In this document: positions 27,933 through 37,672 of the stretch, in pieces
Layout of the letters: every line of letters begins with the position of its first letter
How positions within the stretch are numbered: position 1 is the first letter of the stretch
Source: Collinsella intestinalis DSM 13280
GTDB lineage: Bacteria; Actinomycetota; Coriobacteriia; Coriobacteriales; Coriobacteriaceae
Length of the DNA: 64,000 nucleotides
Reading direction: 5' to 3'
Assembly: GCF_000156175.1 (NCBI RefSeq)
Contig: NZ_GG692710.1
Location: 892,832 to 956,831, forward strand
The notes under the pieces: generated by a model
What the model was told of the DNA's origin: nothing
Database searches by the model: none
What the model saw: only the letters and a program-made list of their open reading frames with translations
Program-made: the position numbers and the translations under genes

Positions 27933-29621
27933 TTAGCTCAGGCTCGAGCGCAGCAGCTCATTGAAGAGCTTGGGATTGCCCTTGCCCCGGCTCGCCTTCA
28001 TACATTGGCCCACCAAAAACCCGATGACCTTCTGATTGCCGTCGCGATACTGCTGAGCCTGATCGGCACATGCTGCGAGCACCTCGTCCACGATGGGCTG
28101 CAACGCACCGGCATCGCTCACCTGGCGCATGCCGCGCTCATCCACGATCTTCTCGGGGTCGTCACCGCTTGCCGCCATGGCCTCGAACACCTCGTGCGCC
28201 TGGTTGCTCGAAATCGCATCGGAAGCGAGCAACTTGGCAAGCGAGGCCACCTGCGCCGGCGCGATACCGCTCTCCCCCAGCGCCACTCCGGAAGCCTTGA
28301 GATATGCGGCCAGCTCGTTCACTACGAGGTTCGCAACCGTCTGGGCCGCCTTGCCGGAAAGGCCCGCGGCAGCTTCCTCGAAGAACGCAGCCGTCACGGG
28401 ATCGCCGGCCAGCTGCTCGGCGTCGGGGCGCTTGACGCCGAACGCGCGCTCAATACGGTCGCGTTTGGCATCCGGCAGCTCGGGCAGCTCCGCACGGCAA
28501 TGCTCGATAAACCCGTCGGACAAGTCGAACGGCTCCAGGTCGGGGTCGGGGAACAGGCGGTAATCGTCCGCGGTCTCCTTCACGCGCATCACCACGGTGC
28601 GTTTGCGGGAAGGCTCCCAATGGCGCGTCTCCTGGTAGATCGTCCCACCGCTTTCCAGCACCTCCGCCTGACGGCAGATCTCGTAAGCCAAGCCGTCGTG
28701 CAGGGCCTTGAAGCTGTTGAGGTTCTTGAGCTCCGTCTTAGTTCCCAAGCCCGTCTCCTCGCGACGGCGCAGGCTCACATTGCCGTCGCAGCGCATGGAA
28801 CCCTTCTCCATCGAGCAATCCGAGATACCGATGGTCAGGAAGATGCGGCGCAGCTTCTCCATGAACAGGCGCGCCTCTTCGGGCGTGCGCAAATCGGGCT
28901 CGGTGACCAGCTCGATGAGCGGGGTGCCGCAGCGGTTATAGTCCACGAGGCTCTCCGCGGCGCCGCCGATGCGGCCCTCGGCACCACCCACGTGCACCAT
29001 CTTGGCGGCATCCTCCTCCATATGGATGCGCAGGATGCGGATGGGCACGCTGTAGGAACCATCCGCGCGCCGCTCCGGCACAGCCAGGCCGGCCGTATCG
29101 TAGGAGCCCATGCCCCCAAGCGCCGCGGCGGAAACCTCCACGCCCTCGGGCAGACCCTCGGCCATCTGGCGCGACAGACCCACGGCGTTCGCACTCGCGC
29201 TCGCCAGGCTCTTCGCCTCGTTCTCGCCGAACGCGCACTCAGGACGCTCGGCGGCACCGCGGCCGGAGACTTCCAGGTCCAGACGGCCGTGCATGCAAAA
29301 CGCCACGGGGCCCTGGGTGGTCTGGAAGTTCTTGGCCATATCGGGATAGAAGTAATGCTTGCGATAGAACATCGAGTGCTTTTGGATCTCGCAGTTCGTG
29401 GCGAGACCCGCCTTCACGATGCTTTCGATGGCACGGCGGTTGGGCACGGGCAGCGCGCCGGGCATGCCGAGGCATACGGGGCACACGTGCGTATTCGGCG
29501 CGTCGTCATGGCTGAGCTTGCAACCGCAGAACATCTTGGTCTCGAGCGTCGTGAGTTCGGTGTGGATCTCCAGACCGATAACGGCCTCCCAGTCCTTCAG
29601 GACTTCGCTGAGCTCCTTCAT
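27933..29621 (-). CDS. gatB: Asp-tRNA(Asn)/Glu-tRNA(Gln) amidotransferase subunit B
   Basis: 562 residues, somewhat longer than the typical 475-500. It holds the kinase site and tRNA-binding tail of GatCAB. N-terminal WEAVIGLEIHTELTT, the zinc-site cysteines in CGCKL and HVCPVCLGMPGALPV, the YFYPDMAKNFQTTQ block and YNRCGTPLIELVTEPD are diagnostic. The C-terminal YqeY-like helical domain (AAQTVANLVVNELAAYL) is complete. Extra length lies around GLPEGVEVSAAALGG. It overlaps gatA by four bases. Confidence 0.97.
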   Translation of the reverse strand: MKELSEVLKDWEAVIGLEIHTELTTLETKMFCGCKLSHDDAPNTHVCPVCLGMPGALPVPNRRAIESIVKAGLATNCEIQKHSMFYRKHYFYPDMAKNFQTTQGPVAFCMHGRLDLEVSGRGAAERPECAFGENEAKSLASASANAVGLSRQMAEGLPEGVEVSAAALGGMGSYDTAGLAVPERRADGSYSVPIRILRIHMEEDAAKMVHVGGAEGRIGGAAESLVDYNRCGTPLIELVTEPDLRTPEEARLFMEKLRRIFLTIGISDCSMEKGSMRCDGNVSLRRREETGLGTKTELKNLNSFKALHDGLAYEICRQAEVLESGGTIYQETRHWEPSRKRTVVMRVKETADDYRLFPDPDLEPFDLSDGFIEHCRAELPELPDAKRDRIERAFGVKRPDAEQLAGDPVTAAFFEEAAAGLSGKAAQTVANLVVNELAAYLKASGVALGESGIAPAQVASLAKLLASDAISSNQAHEVFEAMAASGDDPEKIVDERGMRQVSDAGALQPIVDEVLAACADQAQQYRDGNQKVIGFLVGQCMKASRGKGNPKLFNELLRSSLS

Positions 29622-31132
29622 GCGAGCTCACCTCCCTTCTCGGCGAACGCGGGGGCGACGGGCAGGACCGAAGCGGCGCCCGCCTCCGTCGCGGCGCGCT
29701 CGACCGCGCGAGCAAAGGACAACAGGCGCACGTCGTCGAACGGCTTGCCGACCAGCTGGGCCGCAACGGGCATACCCGAATCTTCGCCCAAACCCATCGG
29801 CACCGTGACGCCACCGTTGCCGGCGATGTTGATCGAGATGGTGAACAGGTCGGACAGATACATCTGCGTGGGATCGGACAGCTCCCCGAACTTGAAGGCG
29901 GCCGTCGGGCTCGCCGGCATGAGAATCGCGTCGACTTGCTCAAACGCACGGGCGTAGTCGTCGGTGATGAGCGTGCGAGCCTTCTGGGCGGCAAAGTAGT
30001 ACTTGTCGTACACGCCCGAGGACAGCAGGTAGGCGCCGAGCAGCTGACGGCGCTTGGCCTCGGCGCCAAAGCCGCGCGCACGGCTCTTGGCGCTCTGCTC
30101 GGCCAGATTCGCGCAGCCGGGCTCCTGATATCCGTAGCGGACACCGTCAAAGCGAGCGAGATTGGAAAACGCCTCGGCGGGCCCGATCACGTAGTAGGCG
30201 GCGATCGCCGCATCGAGGTGCGGCAGATCGACCTCGACGAGCTCGGCGCCCTGATCGGCGAGTGAGCGGGCGGCGCGCTCCACGGCGCGCTTCACCTCGG
30301 GCGCAAGACCCGCGGCCTCCATGAACGCCGGGACAATGCCCACGCGCCTGCCCGCAACTCCATCCTCAAGATGCTCGGTAAAGGAGGCCTCGACATCGCG
30401 GCTCGTGCCGTCGTATGCATCGCGTCCACCGGACACGAGCGCATCCAGGGAGAGCGCGACGTCGGCGGTCGTACGACCGAACGGACCGACCTGGTCAAGC
30501 GAAGATCCGAACGCCACCACACCGTAACGCGACACGGTTCCGTATGTGGGCTTCACACCAACCACGCCGCAAAGCGCCGCGGGCTGGCGAATCGAACCGC
30601 CGGTATCCGATCCCAGGGAAAGTGTTGCCATGCCCGCGGCGACCGCCGCGGCCGAGCCTCCGGAGGAGCCGCCGGGAACGCGCTCGAGGTCCCATGGATT
30701 GTTCGTACGGTGAAACGCCGAGCTCTCCGTGGAGGAACCGAACGCGAACTCGTCCATATTGGCCTTGCCGAGCGGCACGCAGCCCGCGTCGAGCATGCGC
30801 TGGACGCACGTGGCGGTATAGGGCGACTCGTAGTTCTCCAGCATACGAGAGGCGCAGGTAGTACGCGTGCCCAGCATGTTCATGTTGTCCTTGATGGCGA
30901 GGGGTACGCCGGCCAGCGGCGGCAGGGGCTCGCCGGCGGCGCGAAGCGCATCCACACGGGCGGCGGCGCCAAGAGCCACCTCAGGCGTGACCTGAAGAAA
31001 TGCCTGGACATCTGACTCGCGCGCATCGATGGCGGACAGCGCCGCGCGGGCCACCTCGACGGCGCTGAACTCTCCAGCTCGCACACCCGCGGCGATATCC
31101 ACAGCGGTGAGGGAATCGATGAATGTCGCCAT
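29618..31132 (-). CDS. gatA: Asp-tRNA(Asn)/Glu-tRNA(Gln) amidotransferase subunit A
   Basis: 504-residue amidase-signature enzyme that releases ammonia from glutamine for the GatB site. The Ser-cisSer-Lys triad is visible: the lysine in VPLAIKDNMN and the serines in GGSSGGSAAAVAAGM and SLGSDTGGSIRQPA. Its start codon shares a base with the gatC stop, and its stop overlaps the gatB start, so the three subunits are translationally coupled. Confidence 0.97.
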   Translation of the reverse strand: MATFIDSLTAVDIAAGVRAGEFSAVEVARAALSAIDARESDVQAFLQVTPEVALGAAARVDALRAAGEPLPPLAGVPLAIKDNMNMLGTRTTCASRMLENYESPYTATCVQRMLDAGCVPLGKANMDEFAFGSSTESSAFHRTNNPWDLERVPGGSSGGSAAAVAAGMATLSLGSDTGGSIRQPAALCGVVGVKPTYGTVSRYGVVAFGSSLDQVGPFGRTTADVALSLDALVSGGRDAYDGTSRDVEASFTEHLEDGVAGRRVGIVPAFMEAAGLAPEVKRAVERAARSLADQGAELVEVDLPHLDAAIAAYYVIGPAEAFSNLARFDGVRYGYQEPGCANLAEQSAKSRARGFGAEAKRRQLLGAYLLSSGVYDKYYFAAQKARTLITDDYARAFEQVDAILMPASPTAAFKFGELSDPTQMYLSDLFTISINIAGNGGVTVPMGLGEDSGMPVAAQLVGKPFDDVRLLSFARAVERAATEAGAASVLPVAPAFAEKGGELA

Positions 31133-31446
31133 TAGCGCTCACCCCCATCACCCATGATCGAGGGCACGCGGAACTGGCCGTCACGCGCAGAGGCGGCGTT
31201 GGACAGAGCCTCATCGATGCCGAGGGCACGGCCCTCATCGGCTTGATCGGGCCGCATCACATTCGCAATGCCGCCGTCCGGGTGAAACGTCGGCTCGACA
31301 TCCTCGGCCGCATAATCCAGTATGGGCTCGAGCATGGCCACGGCGTCGTTCAGGTACGACGTCATCGCAGCGAGCTCGGTCTCATCGAGCGCGATGGTCG
31401 CGTAATCGGCGATCGTGCGCACGTCATCTTCGGTCAGTACCGCCAT
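31132..31446 (-). CDS. gatC: Asp-tRNA(Asn)/Glu-tRNA(Gln) amidotransferase subunit C
   Basis: 104-residue small subunit that wraps around GatA and GatB. Typical features: VRTIADYATIALDETEL at the N-terminus, the YLNDAVAMLEPILDYA helix, and VEPTFHPDGGIANVMRPDQ. First gene of the gatCAB operon; AAAGGAG precedes the start. Confidence 0.95.
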   Translation of the reverse strand: MAVLTEDDVRTIADYATIALDETELAAMTSYLNDAVAMLEPILDYAAEDVEPTFHPDGGIANVMRPDQADEGRALGIDEALSNAASARDGQFRVPSIMGDGGER

Positions 31447-31481
31447 GTGCGCTCCTTTCGGTTCTTCCGTGCAATCGCTCC

Positions 31482-31487
31482 ATTATA
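31482..31487 (-). promoter_or_regulatory. -10 box of the gatCAB promoter
   Basis: TATAAT on the minus strand within GTCTATAATGG, 35 bases before the gatC start. The same 11 bases occur upstream of ychF. Confidence 0.6.
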
Positions 31488-31521
31488 GACAAACAGGGCA
31501 CTCCACTTGCATGGAGTGCCC
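31488..31521 (-). terminator. Terminator between yitT-type gene and gatC
   Basis: GGGCACTCCA (31496-31505) pairs with 31512-31521, followed by TGTTTGTC on the minus strand. Confidence 0.75.
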
Positions 31522-31561
31522 CATACGATACACGCTCTTTCGAGATGGACAAGCTGGCGCA

Positions 31562-32452
31562 CTACGCCCGTACGCGCCTCTTCTCTCGCAGCCATTCGGT
31601 GAATTGCTCGACATGATCCCACGAGGCATCCTTCACCACATCGATCACCGCAGAGGAGATCGTCACCGTGATAAGCGAGAAGGCGATCTTCACCACCGGA
31701 ATATAGGTGAGGGAGAGCGCGAGCACCGAGAGGTCGGTGAACAGGTAGCAGCGGCCCACGCGCCACCCGGTGATCTTGGAGATCGAAAGCGCCAGCGCGT
31801 CGTCACCGCCGGCCGATGCGCCCTGGCGGATCACCAGGCCCACGCCCACGCCCACGAACAGCGCGCCGAGCACAGCGGCGAGCAGCGGATTGTTCGTAAG
31901 GTCGGGCAACATGTAGGGCAGGCTCTCCCATAAGCGGTAAAAGCCCGCGACCGCGACGGTCGCCACGGCGGACCAGCCCAAAAAGCCACCGCCCAGGACC
32001 TTGAGCGCCACGGCGTAGGACAGGCAGTCAAGCGCCGGCGACACGATCGACGGCGGGATGCCGAACCAGTGGTTGCCGAACAGCACCAAGCCGATGATGC
32101 CGCCCTCGGTGATGCCCGTGACGTTATGGATGTTGTGGACGCCAAACGTGAAGATGGCCGAACCGATGAGGATGATGGCTATGCGCTTGACGAAGTCGAG
32201 GGGTCGCAAGCCCGCGATGAGGAACTTGGCGGGCTCGTCCGAGACTGCCGTTCTATCTGAAGCGCACGGCTCGCCCAAGGTGCACGGCTCGTCCGAGGCA
32301 TCCGGCCCAGCCGAGGCCCCCGTCCCATCCGAGGCGCACGGCTCGCCCAGGACATCCGGTTCAGCCGAGCCCATACAGTCAGGCTCACCCGACCCCTCGT
32401 CGATATTCGAGATTTCCAGATCAGTGTGGTGCTGCGTGGTCTCGCGCGGCAT
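31562..32452 (-). CDS. YitT-family membrane protein with a variable N-terminal tail
   Basis: 296 residues. Residues from about 83 form a YitT/DUF161 membrane domain of five or six helices, with GVHNIHNVTGITEGGIIGLV, NHWFGIPPSIV and the glycine-rich IRQGASAGGDDALALSI. The usual C-terminal DUF2179 domain is missing. Residues 1-80 are an acidic tail with repeated GEPCASD and SDEP units, coded by a degenerate repeat at about 32245-32395. Transport or sensing role unknown. The ATG at 32452 is preferred although GGGAG lies 11 bases away. Confidence 0.82.
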   Translation of the reverse strand: MPRETTQHHTDLEISNIDEGSGEPDCMGSAEPDVLGEPCASDGTGASAGPDASDEPCTLGEPCASDRTAVSDEPAKFLIAGLRPLDFVKRIAIILIGSAIFTFGVHNIHNVTGITEGGIIGLVLFGNHWFGIPPSIVSPALDCLSYAVALKVLGGGFLGWSAVATVAVAGFYRLWESLPYMLPDLTNNPLLAAVLGALFVGVGVGLVIRQGASAGGDDALALSISKITGWRVGRCYLFTDLSVLALSLTYIPVVKIAFSLITVTISSAVIDVVKDASWDHVEQFTEWLREKRRVRA

Positions 32453-32622
32453 AAATATCACGTCTCCCAAGTGAACAGCGTGTATTACCAGCCTATCCGA
32501 GGTTTTTCGACACGGCAAGACGGGCCCACGACGACATCGAAGCCATGCACGCCTTCTCCACAGATTTACACTTTTTAATACCAGTTTTCCCATGTTGCAT
32601 CCGCTCGGTCATCGCGGCACAT

Positions 32623-32642
32623 GTGGGGACAGGCACCAATTG
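32623..32642. repeat. Short GGGGACAGGCACC repeat
   Basis: TGGGGACAGGCACCAATTG, the same core and orientation as at 1981-2004. It lies just beyond the 3' end of the MFS gene. Confidence 0.6.
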
Positions 32643-32661
32643 CGGCCGAGCGACATTCCCG

Positions 32662-34029
32662 TTAGAGGCCCTTCGACTGCCCCCCAGCGAGGCCGTCGTC
32701 GCCAAAGCCACAAGCTCCCCCGGCGCGGCACCCATCGGCAAAGCCCGCGGCCTCTCGAGCGCGCTCCTCGTCGACGAGATCGCCAATCTCTCTGCCTCGC
32801 ATAATGAGAATCGCGAGCGGTACGACGACCACCAGCACCCCGGCGGCCACAAGGGTTCCCTGCACGCCCAGGACATGAGCAAGAGCGGGTGCACAGAGCA
32901 GCGGGATGGCCCCCGCAAGGTTATTGCCCGCGCCCATGGCGGCGTTCACACGCCCAATACGGTCGAGCGGCGTGTGAATCTGGACCAGCGTGTCCTTAAT
33001 GGGGCCGAACGCTGAAAATGCAACACCGAGGATGAACTGCCCCGCACACGCCACGAGCACATACGGAGTCGCGACATACAGCAGGCTCCCGGCCCCCGTG
33101 ACGAACAGCACAACGAGTAGGGCGCGCACGTTGACGAAGCGAGGGGGCAACACGCCGGCGATCGCCGCGCCCAACAGCCCGCCCACGCCCGACAACGCGG
33201 AAAGCCAGCCCATCCAAGAGGCGCCCACCTTGAGCACATCCCGGTAGAACAGGGACTCGAGCGGGTCGAACGCGCCGTACCCCATGAACGAGAGCATGGT
33301 CGCCCAAAACAGCAAGGTGAGAACCTTGCTGCCGAAAATCGCCGAGAAGCCCGCGGAGACCGAACCGCTCGGAGCATCGAAGCCCTCATCCGCACTGCCC
33401 GCCGCGACCTCAGGTTCTCGCAGGGCCTCGATGCCCCATCCGGGAATGAGGGAGATGGCGGCGCACGCGACCATGAAGAGGAACACCGCCTGCGTGGGTG
33501 CAACGAGCGCGATTGCGCCACCAGCGATAGGACCGATGACGATCGCGAGGTTGCCCGTCAACGTCACGAGTGCGTTGATACGCTTGAGCTCGTCGAGGTC
33601 AGCAGTAAAATACGCCGGGAACGCACGGGGCACCGTATCGGCGATTCCCCAAGTCATGCCGAAGACCGCCGCGCCGAGAAACACGCCCGCGATGCTCGTC
33701 CCCACCACCTGGTACAACAGGCCGCTCAAAATCAAGCCGAATGACGCCAATCGGAAGAACACGCGAGGCCCGATTCTATCGAGGAGAGCTCCACCTCGGA
33801 TTTGGCCGATCACGATGCACAAATTGAGCAGCCCCACGGCAATGGCGTTATCGCCCACACCTGCACCCATGGAGAAGGTCAGGGTGCCCATCACCCCGAT
33901 GAAATAGCTGCACATGGCGCCGAGATACAGGAAAAAGCGGGCCGCGATGAACCGGCGCATCTGATGCGTCAGCTGCGGTGTGGCGAAAGACAAACCGCGA
34001 CGCCCCCGTTCGATCGAGCCCTTCTTCAT
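32662..34029 (-). CDS. Major facilitator superfamily transporter
   Basis: 455 residues with about 12 transmembrane helices and a cytoplasmic C-terminal tail rich in Gly and Ala. The MFS loop 2-3 motif appears as GGALLDRIGPRVFFRL. Helix 5 region VTLTGNLAIVIGPIAGG resembles the antiporter motif C. A drug or metabolite exporter is likely; the substrate is unknown. The start at 34029 follows GAGGAGGGG. A 10-base palindrome, TAGTGCACTA, sits just upstream of the ribosome-binding site and may be an operator. Confidence 0.85.
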   Translation of the reverse strand: MKKGSIERGRRGLSFATPQLTHQMRRFIAARFFLYLGAMCSYFIGVMGTLTFSMGAGVGDNAIAVGLLNLCIVIGQIRGGALLDRIGPRVFFRLASFGLILSGLLYQVVGTSIAGVFLGAAVFGMTWGIADTVPRAFPAYFTADLDELKRINALVTLTGNLAIVIGPIAGGAIALVAPTQAVFLFMVACAAISLIPGWGIEALREPEVAAGSADEGFDAPSGSVSAGFSAIFGSKVLTLLFWATMLSFMGYGAFDPLESLFYRDVLKVGASWMGWLSALSGVGGLLGAAIAGVLPPRFVNVRALLVVLFVTGAGSLLYVATPYVLVACAGQFILGVAFSAFGPIKDTLVQIHTPLDRIGRVNAAMGAGNNLAGAIPLLCAPALAHVLGVQGTLVAAGVLVVVVPLAILIMRGREIGDLVDEERAREAAGFADGCRAGGACGFGDDGLAGGQSKGL

Positions 34030-34049
34030 GCTCCCCTCCTCTTGCACTT

Positions 34050-34059
34050 TAGTGCACTA
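34050..34059. promoter_or_regulatory. Candidate operator upstream of the MFS gene
   Basis: Perfect palindrome TAGTGCACTA with extra half-sites AGTGCA and ACTAGTG around it (34042-34063), about 20 bases before the MFS start on the minus strand. Fits MarR- or GntR-type repression; no regulator gene is adjacent. Confidence 0.4.
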
Positions 34060-34123
34060 GTGTATCAAAGCGATATACCAGGCACATTCGCGACCGCTCA
34101 ATTGGAAACCGATGCAAAGTGCG

Positions 34124-34146
34124 CAATTTGTACCTGTCCCCAATTG
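34124..34146. repeat. Inverted copy of the GGGACAGG repeat
   Basis: CAATTTGTACCTGTCCCC followed by AATTG; reverse orientation relative to the copies at 1981 and 32623. It lies 85 bases before moaA. Confidence 0.6.
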
Positions 34147-34230
34147 ACCAATTGCCCTGTCGAAGCGCGGTTCGGGTACCATAGGTTCATACTTAGGCTG
34201 ACACCCCATACGATCACCCGAAAGGCGCGC

Positions 34231-35322
34231 ATGGCCCGCGAACTACACGACGGCTTTGGCCGCGGCATCAACTACCTGCGCATCTCCGTGACGGATAAAT
34301 GCAACTTCCGCTGCGTGTACTGCATGCCCGAGAAGGGCGTGCCCGCGCGTGCCCACGGCGAGCTGCTCACCGCTGAGGAGATCGCCCGCTTCGTACGCAT
34401 CGTGGCGCAGGAGGGCATCACGCGCGTCCGCCTCACCGGCGGCGAACCGCTCGTCTCCCATCGCATCGTGCCGCTCATCGAGGAAATCCGCTCGATCTCC
34501 GAGATCGAGGACATTTCCCTCACCACCAACGGTGCCCTGCTGCCGCGCATGGCGGCCGACCTGCGCGCAGCGGGTCTGGATCGCGTCAACATCTCGCTCG
34601 ACACGCTCGACCCCGCACGGTTTTCCCAAATCACGCGCCTCGGCCGCGTCGAGCAGGCGCTCGCCGGTATCGATGCCGCGCTCGAATACGGCTTCACGCC
34701 GGTCAAGGTGAACACCGTCGTCGTACGTCGTATGGATCAGGACGTACTCAACCTCGCGCGCCTGTCCGTCGACCGCCCGGTCCATGTACGGTTTATCGAG
34801 TACATGCCCATCGGCGGTGGTCAGAGCGCATCCGCCGAAGACCCGAGCAGCGGCCACGGGCTCGACCCGCACTGCGGAGCCGGAGCGGCTGGAACCGGCG
34901 GCGCGCTCAACCCTGACCTGTGGGACGCGAGCGATGTGGTCCCCTCCACCGAGCTTCGCGAGCGCATCTCCTCCGAAGCTGCCGCCGCGGGCCTCGGCGC
35001 ACTCGAACCCGTGCAAAACGGCGGTCCCCTTGGAGCGGGCCCCGCGCGTTACTGGGCCTTCCCCAACGCGGCCGGCACCGTCGGGTTCATCTCGGCCATG
35101 TCCAACCATTTCTGCGAGTCGTGCAACCGCCTGCGCCTCACCGCCGACGGAACGATTCGCCCCTGCCTGTTCTCCGATGCCGAATATCCCGTACGCGAGG
35201 CCCTGCGCTCCGGCGATGAAGACGCGGTCCGCGCCATCTACCGCAATGCCATCGCCCGCAAACCCCGCCAGCACGACGACATCGACGGCACCCAGCGATT
35301 CATGTCGCAGATTGGAGGGTGA
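34231..35322 (+). CDS. moaA: GTP 3',8-cyclase (molybdenum cofactor)
   Basis: 363-residue radical-SAM enzyme for the first step of molybdopterin synthesis. The SAM cluster cysteines are C24, C28 and C31 (CNFRCVYC), TGGEPL is the SAM site, and the C-terminal cluster is [13 protein letters not shown] with CLF. The usual terminal GG is present (SQIGG). A 45-residue Gly/Ala/Ser-rich insertion (about 209-245) interrupts the region between barrel and C-terminal domain. The start follows GAAAGG. Confidence 0.96.
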   Translation: MARELHDGFGRGINYLRISVTDKCNFRCVYCMPEKGVPARAHGELLTAEEIARFVRIVAQEGITRVRLTGGEPLVSHRIVPLIEEIRSISEIEDISLTTNGALLPRMAADLRAAGLDRVNISLDTLDPARFSQITRLGRVEQALAGIDAALEYGFTPVKVNTVVVRRMDQDVLNLARLSVDRPVHVRFIEYMPIGGGQSASAEDPSSGHGLDPHCGAGAAGTGGALNPDLWDASDVVPSTELRERISSEAAAAGLGALEPVQNGGPLGAGPARYWAFPNAAGTVGFISAMSNHFCESCNRLRLTADGTIRPCLFSDAEYPVREALRSGDEDAVRAIYRNAIARKPRQHDDIDGTQRFMSQIGG

Positions 35323-35327
35323 TCCCC

Positions 35328-36743
35328 ATGACCACTCACACCCCCGATAAACCCGAACGCCCGCGCACCCTCGGTCGCACCGTGCACGAGAAGTACCCCG
35401 CCGCCGTTGTGGGCGAGGCACCCGAGCTCACCCTCGTCGAGGGGGGCGAGCACGGAGACGCGCCAGGCCCCACCAAGTCGGAGCACACGACGAACTCCCC
35501 CGCCTCCCCCGGTGAGCGCGACGCCTACCGCGACGATCTCACACATGTCGACGAGCACGGCGACGTGCGTATGGTCGACGTGGGAGACAAGCAGGTCACC
35601 AAACGCATCGCGATCGCCGAGGGCACCATCCTCATGCACCCTGAAACCCAGGCCATGGTGCTCGAGGACCGCGCCAAAAAGGGCGACGTCCTCGCATGCG
35701 CACGCGTCGCCGGCATCATGGCGAGCAAGCGCACGAGCGACCTCATCCCCATGTGCCACCCGCTCAATATCACCAAGGCGAAAGTCGAGATCGAGCCCAT
35801 CTCGTCCTCCGCAGTCGCGGCCCCCGGCTGGGCGCCCGCGCGCGAGGACCATCGCGTGGGCTTCCACGTGCTCGCCACCTGCGGAGTCACGGGCGTCACC
35901 GGCATCGAGATGGAAGCGCTCACGGCCGCCTCGACCGCCTGCCTCACCATCTACGACATGTGCAAGGCGGTCGACCGCGGTATGGAGATCGTCGATGTCC
36001 GCCTACTGCGGAAGGAAGGCGGGCGTTCCGGCCTCTGGGCACGAGACGGAGAACACACCCATACCGACGAGGTCGATGTCGAGGCAAAGGAAGCCGAGAT
36101 CATCGCCGCCGAACTCCCCTCCCCACTTCCCGGAGGGCCGCGCACGGGCACGCCGGCACCCGCCGTCGCCTTTGTGGGCTACCAGAACGCCGGCAAGACC
36201 ACACTGGTGGAGAAAGTCATTTCCCGCCTCGCGCAGCGCGGCGTCCGCGTTGGCTCCATCAAGCACCATGGGCACAAGGGCTTCGACATCGATCAGCCCG
36301 GCAAGGATTCCTGGCGCCATGCGCAGGCGGGTAGCCGCCATGTGGGCCTGATCTCGCCGGACATGTACGCCGAGTACTCCCGCACGACCGAAGAGGTGCC
36401 CGTGCTGGACATGCTCACGCGCTACACCGATGTGGACACCGTCATCGTAGAGGGCTACAAGGCCGCTGGCCTGCCGAGCATCGTGGTCGCCCGCTCGGGC
36501 ATCGACCGCATGCGCGGGCGCGATTCCTTCGAGCTCATCAACGACGACACGATCGCCGTCGCCTGCAACGACGTGGTGGCGCGCGATTTCCGCACCCGAG
36601 CGGTCAAGCAGGCCCGCGCTGCCGCAGAGGAAGCCGGACGCGCCTTCTCCGAGGCGGACGTCCATCTGCCACCGTTCCTCGACATCAACGACTCGGCTGC
36701 CATTGCGAGCTTTGTCTACGACTACGTGCAAAAGGCGCGATAA
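35328..36743 (+). CDS. moaC-mobB: Fused MoaC-MobB: cyclic pyranopterin synthase plus Mo-cofactor GTPase
   Basis: 471 residues with three parts. Residues 1-67 are a low-complexity extension. Residues 68-240 are MoaC ([45 protein letters not shown]). Residues 278-470 are MobB, with P-loop GYQNAGKTT (284-292), [12 protein letters not shown] and [10 protein letters not shown]. MoaC finishes cyclic pyranopterin monophosphate; MobB supports guanine-dinucleotide cofactor formation. It follows moaA by five bases, so early and late cofactor steps are cotranscribed. Confidence 0.94.
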   Translation: MTTHTPDKPERPRTLGRTVHEKYPAAVVGEAPELTLVEGGEHGDAPGPTKSEHTTNSPASPGERDAYRDDLTHVDEHGDVRMVDVGDKQVTKRIAIAEGTILMHPETQAMVLEDRAKKGDVLACARVAGIMASKRTSDLIPMCHPLNITKAKVEIEPISSSAVAAPGWAPAREDHRVGFHVLATCGVTGVTGIEMEALTAASTACLTIYDMCKAVDRGMEIVDVRLLRKEGGRSGLWARDGEHTHTDEVDVEAKEAEIIAAELPSPLPGGPRTGTPAPAVAFVGYQNAGKTTLVEKVISRLAQRGVRVGSIKHHGHKGFDIDQPGKDSWRHAQAGSRHVGLISPDMYAEYSRTTEEVPVLDMLTRYTDVDTVIVEGYKAAGLPSIVVARSGIDRMRGRDSFELINDDTIAVACNDVVARDFRTRAVKQARAAAEEAGRAFSEADVHLPPFLDINDSAAIASFVYDYVQKAR

Positions 36744-36784
36744 GCCATATCACGACGGACGCGTCGCACCGCTTTATACGCATC

Positions 36785-36816
36785 GGGGCCCGCTCACACG
36801 GGCCCCATTTTCATCT
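36785..36816 (+). terminator. Terminator after moaC-mobB
   Basis: GGGGCCCG (36785-36792) pairs with CGGGCCCC (36799-36806), followed by ATTTTCAT. Confidence 0.8.
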
Positions 36817-37672
36817 ATTCGATCATCACGCGACCGCGCTGGGAGCGAAGCGTCTGCAGGATGTGCTTGGGCACGGCGTGGAACTCGCAGCGGCCGATGA
36901 CCGCACTCGCCGCCGCCTTGGCCTCGGGACTACCGTTAGCCGTCGCGTATGAATGGCGGAACCGACGCAACATGACCAGGTCGTTGCCGCCATCGCCGTA
37001 CACGGCGATTTCATCCTCCTCGATGCCATAGTGACGGCCGAGCCACGCGATCGAGGCCCCCTTGTTGCAATCCTTGTCCGTGATCTCGAACATCACGGGA
37101 TCGAACGGAGCATTGACCACCGTGTCGGCGTGATCGGCCAAAAACGCCTTGAGCTCCCGCTCGAGGCCGTCGCTCGTCACGCGGCAGTTGATCTTGCACA
37201 CATCATGGGAGAGGATCGAGCTGATCGATTGGTCGAAGAACTGTTCCTCGTGCGTTCCTCCCCGGGCACGCATACCGCGCATCACGATGCGACGGAACAG
37301 GTTGTCGCGGGCGAACCCCTCTTGGTGCATCTCAAAGCTGCCGCTTGAGAACATGCCGTCGGGCGTGCAGCAATCGAAGCAGATCTGCGGGAAAGAACGG
37401 ATGAGCTCCTCCACGAACGCCGGATCGACCGTGAAGGTCTTGAGCAGCTCGCCGTTCCTCCCGCGGATGATCGAGCCGTTCGCGCAGACCGCGTCGACCT
37501 TAAGGCCCGTGAACCCATGCTCTCCGGCGGGCAAGAGGGAACGACCTGTCGCGGGCACCACATGAGCTCCCTGGGCAATGGCCTCCTGTATCGCACCGCG
37601 GATTGTGCGGTCCGCCTCATGCAGACCGTTGAGCAGAGTGCCATCTAAATCGCTCGCAAACAGCTTGATCAT
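36815..37672 (-). CDS. Cof-type HAD-IIB phosphatase
   Basis: 285 residues. Motif I SDLDGTLL (D8, D10), motif II ATGRS, motif III lysine in CNKGASIAWL and motif IV YGDGGNDLVML are all intact, and the IIB cap lies between II and III. Such proteins dephosphorylate sugar phosphates or flavin/pyridoxal intermediates; the substrate is not assignable. It converges on moaC-mobB and the last bases overlap the terminator region. Confidence 0.92.
   Translation of the reverse strand: MIKLFASDLDGTLLNGLHEADRTIRGAIQEAIAQGAHVVPATGRSLLPAGEHGFTGLKVDAVCANGSIIRGRNGELLKTFTVDPAFVEELIRSFPQICFDCCTPDGMFSSGSFEMHQEGFARDNLFRRIVMRGMRARGGTHEEQFFDQSISSILSHDVCKINCRVTSDGLERELKAFLADHADTVVNAPFDPVMFEITDKDCNKGASIAWLGRHYGIEEDEIAVYGDGGNDLVMLRRFRHSYATANGSPEAKAAASAVIGRCEFHAVPKHILQTLRSQRGRVMIE

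Noticed and set aside
27855..29957. Long plus-strand open frame opposite gatB
   Set aside because: gatB and its coupled partners occupy the minus strand; this frame spans the gatB-gatA border without motifs.
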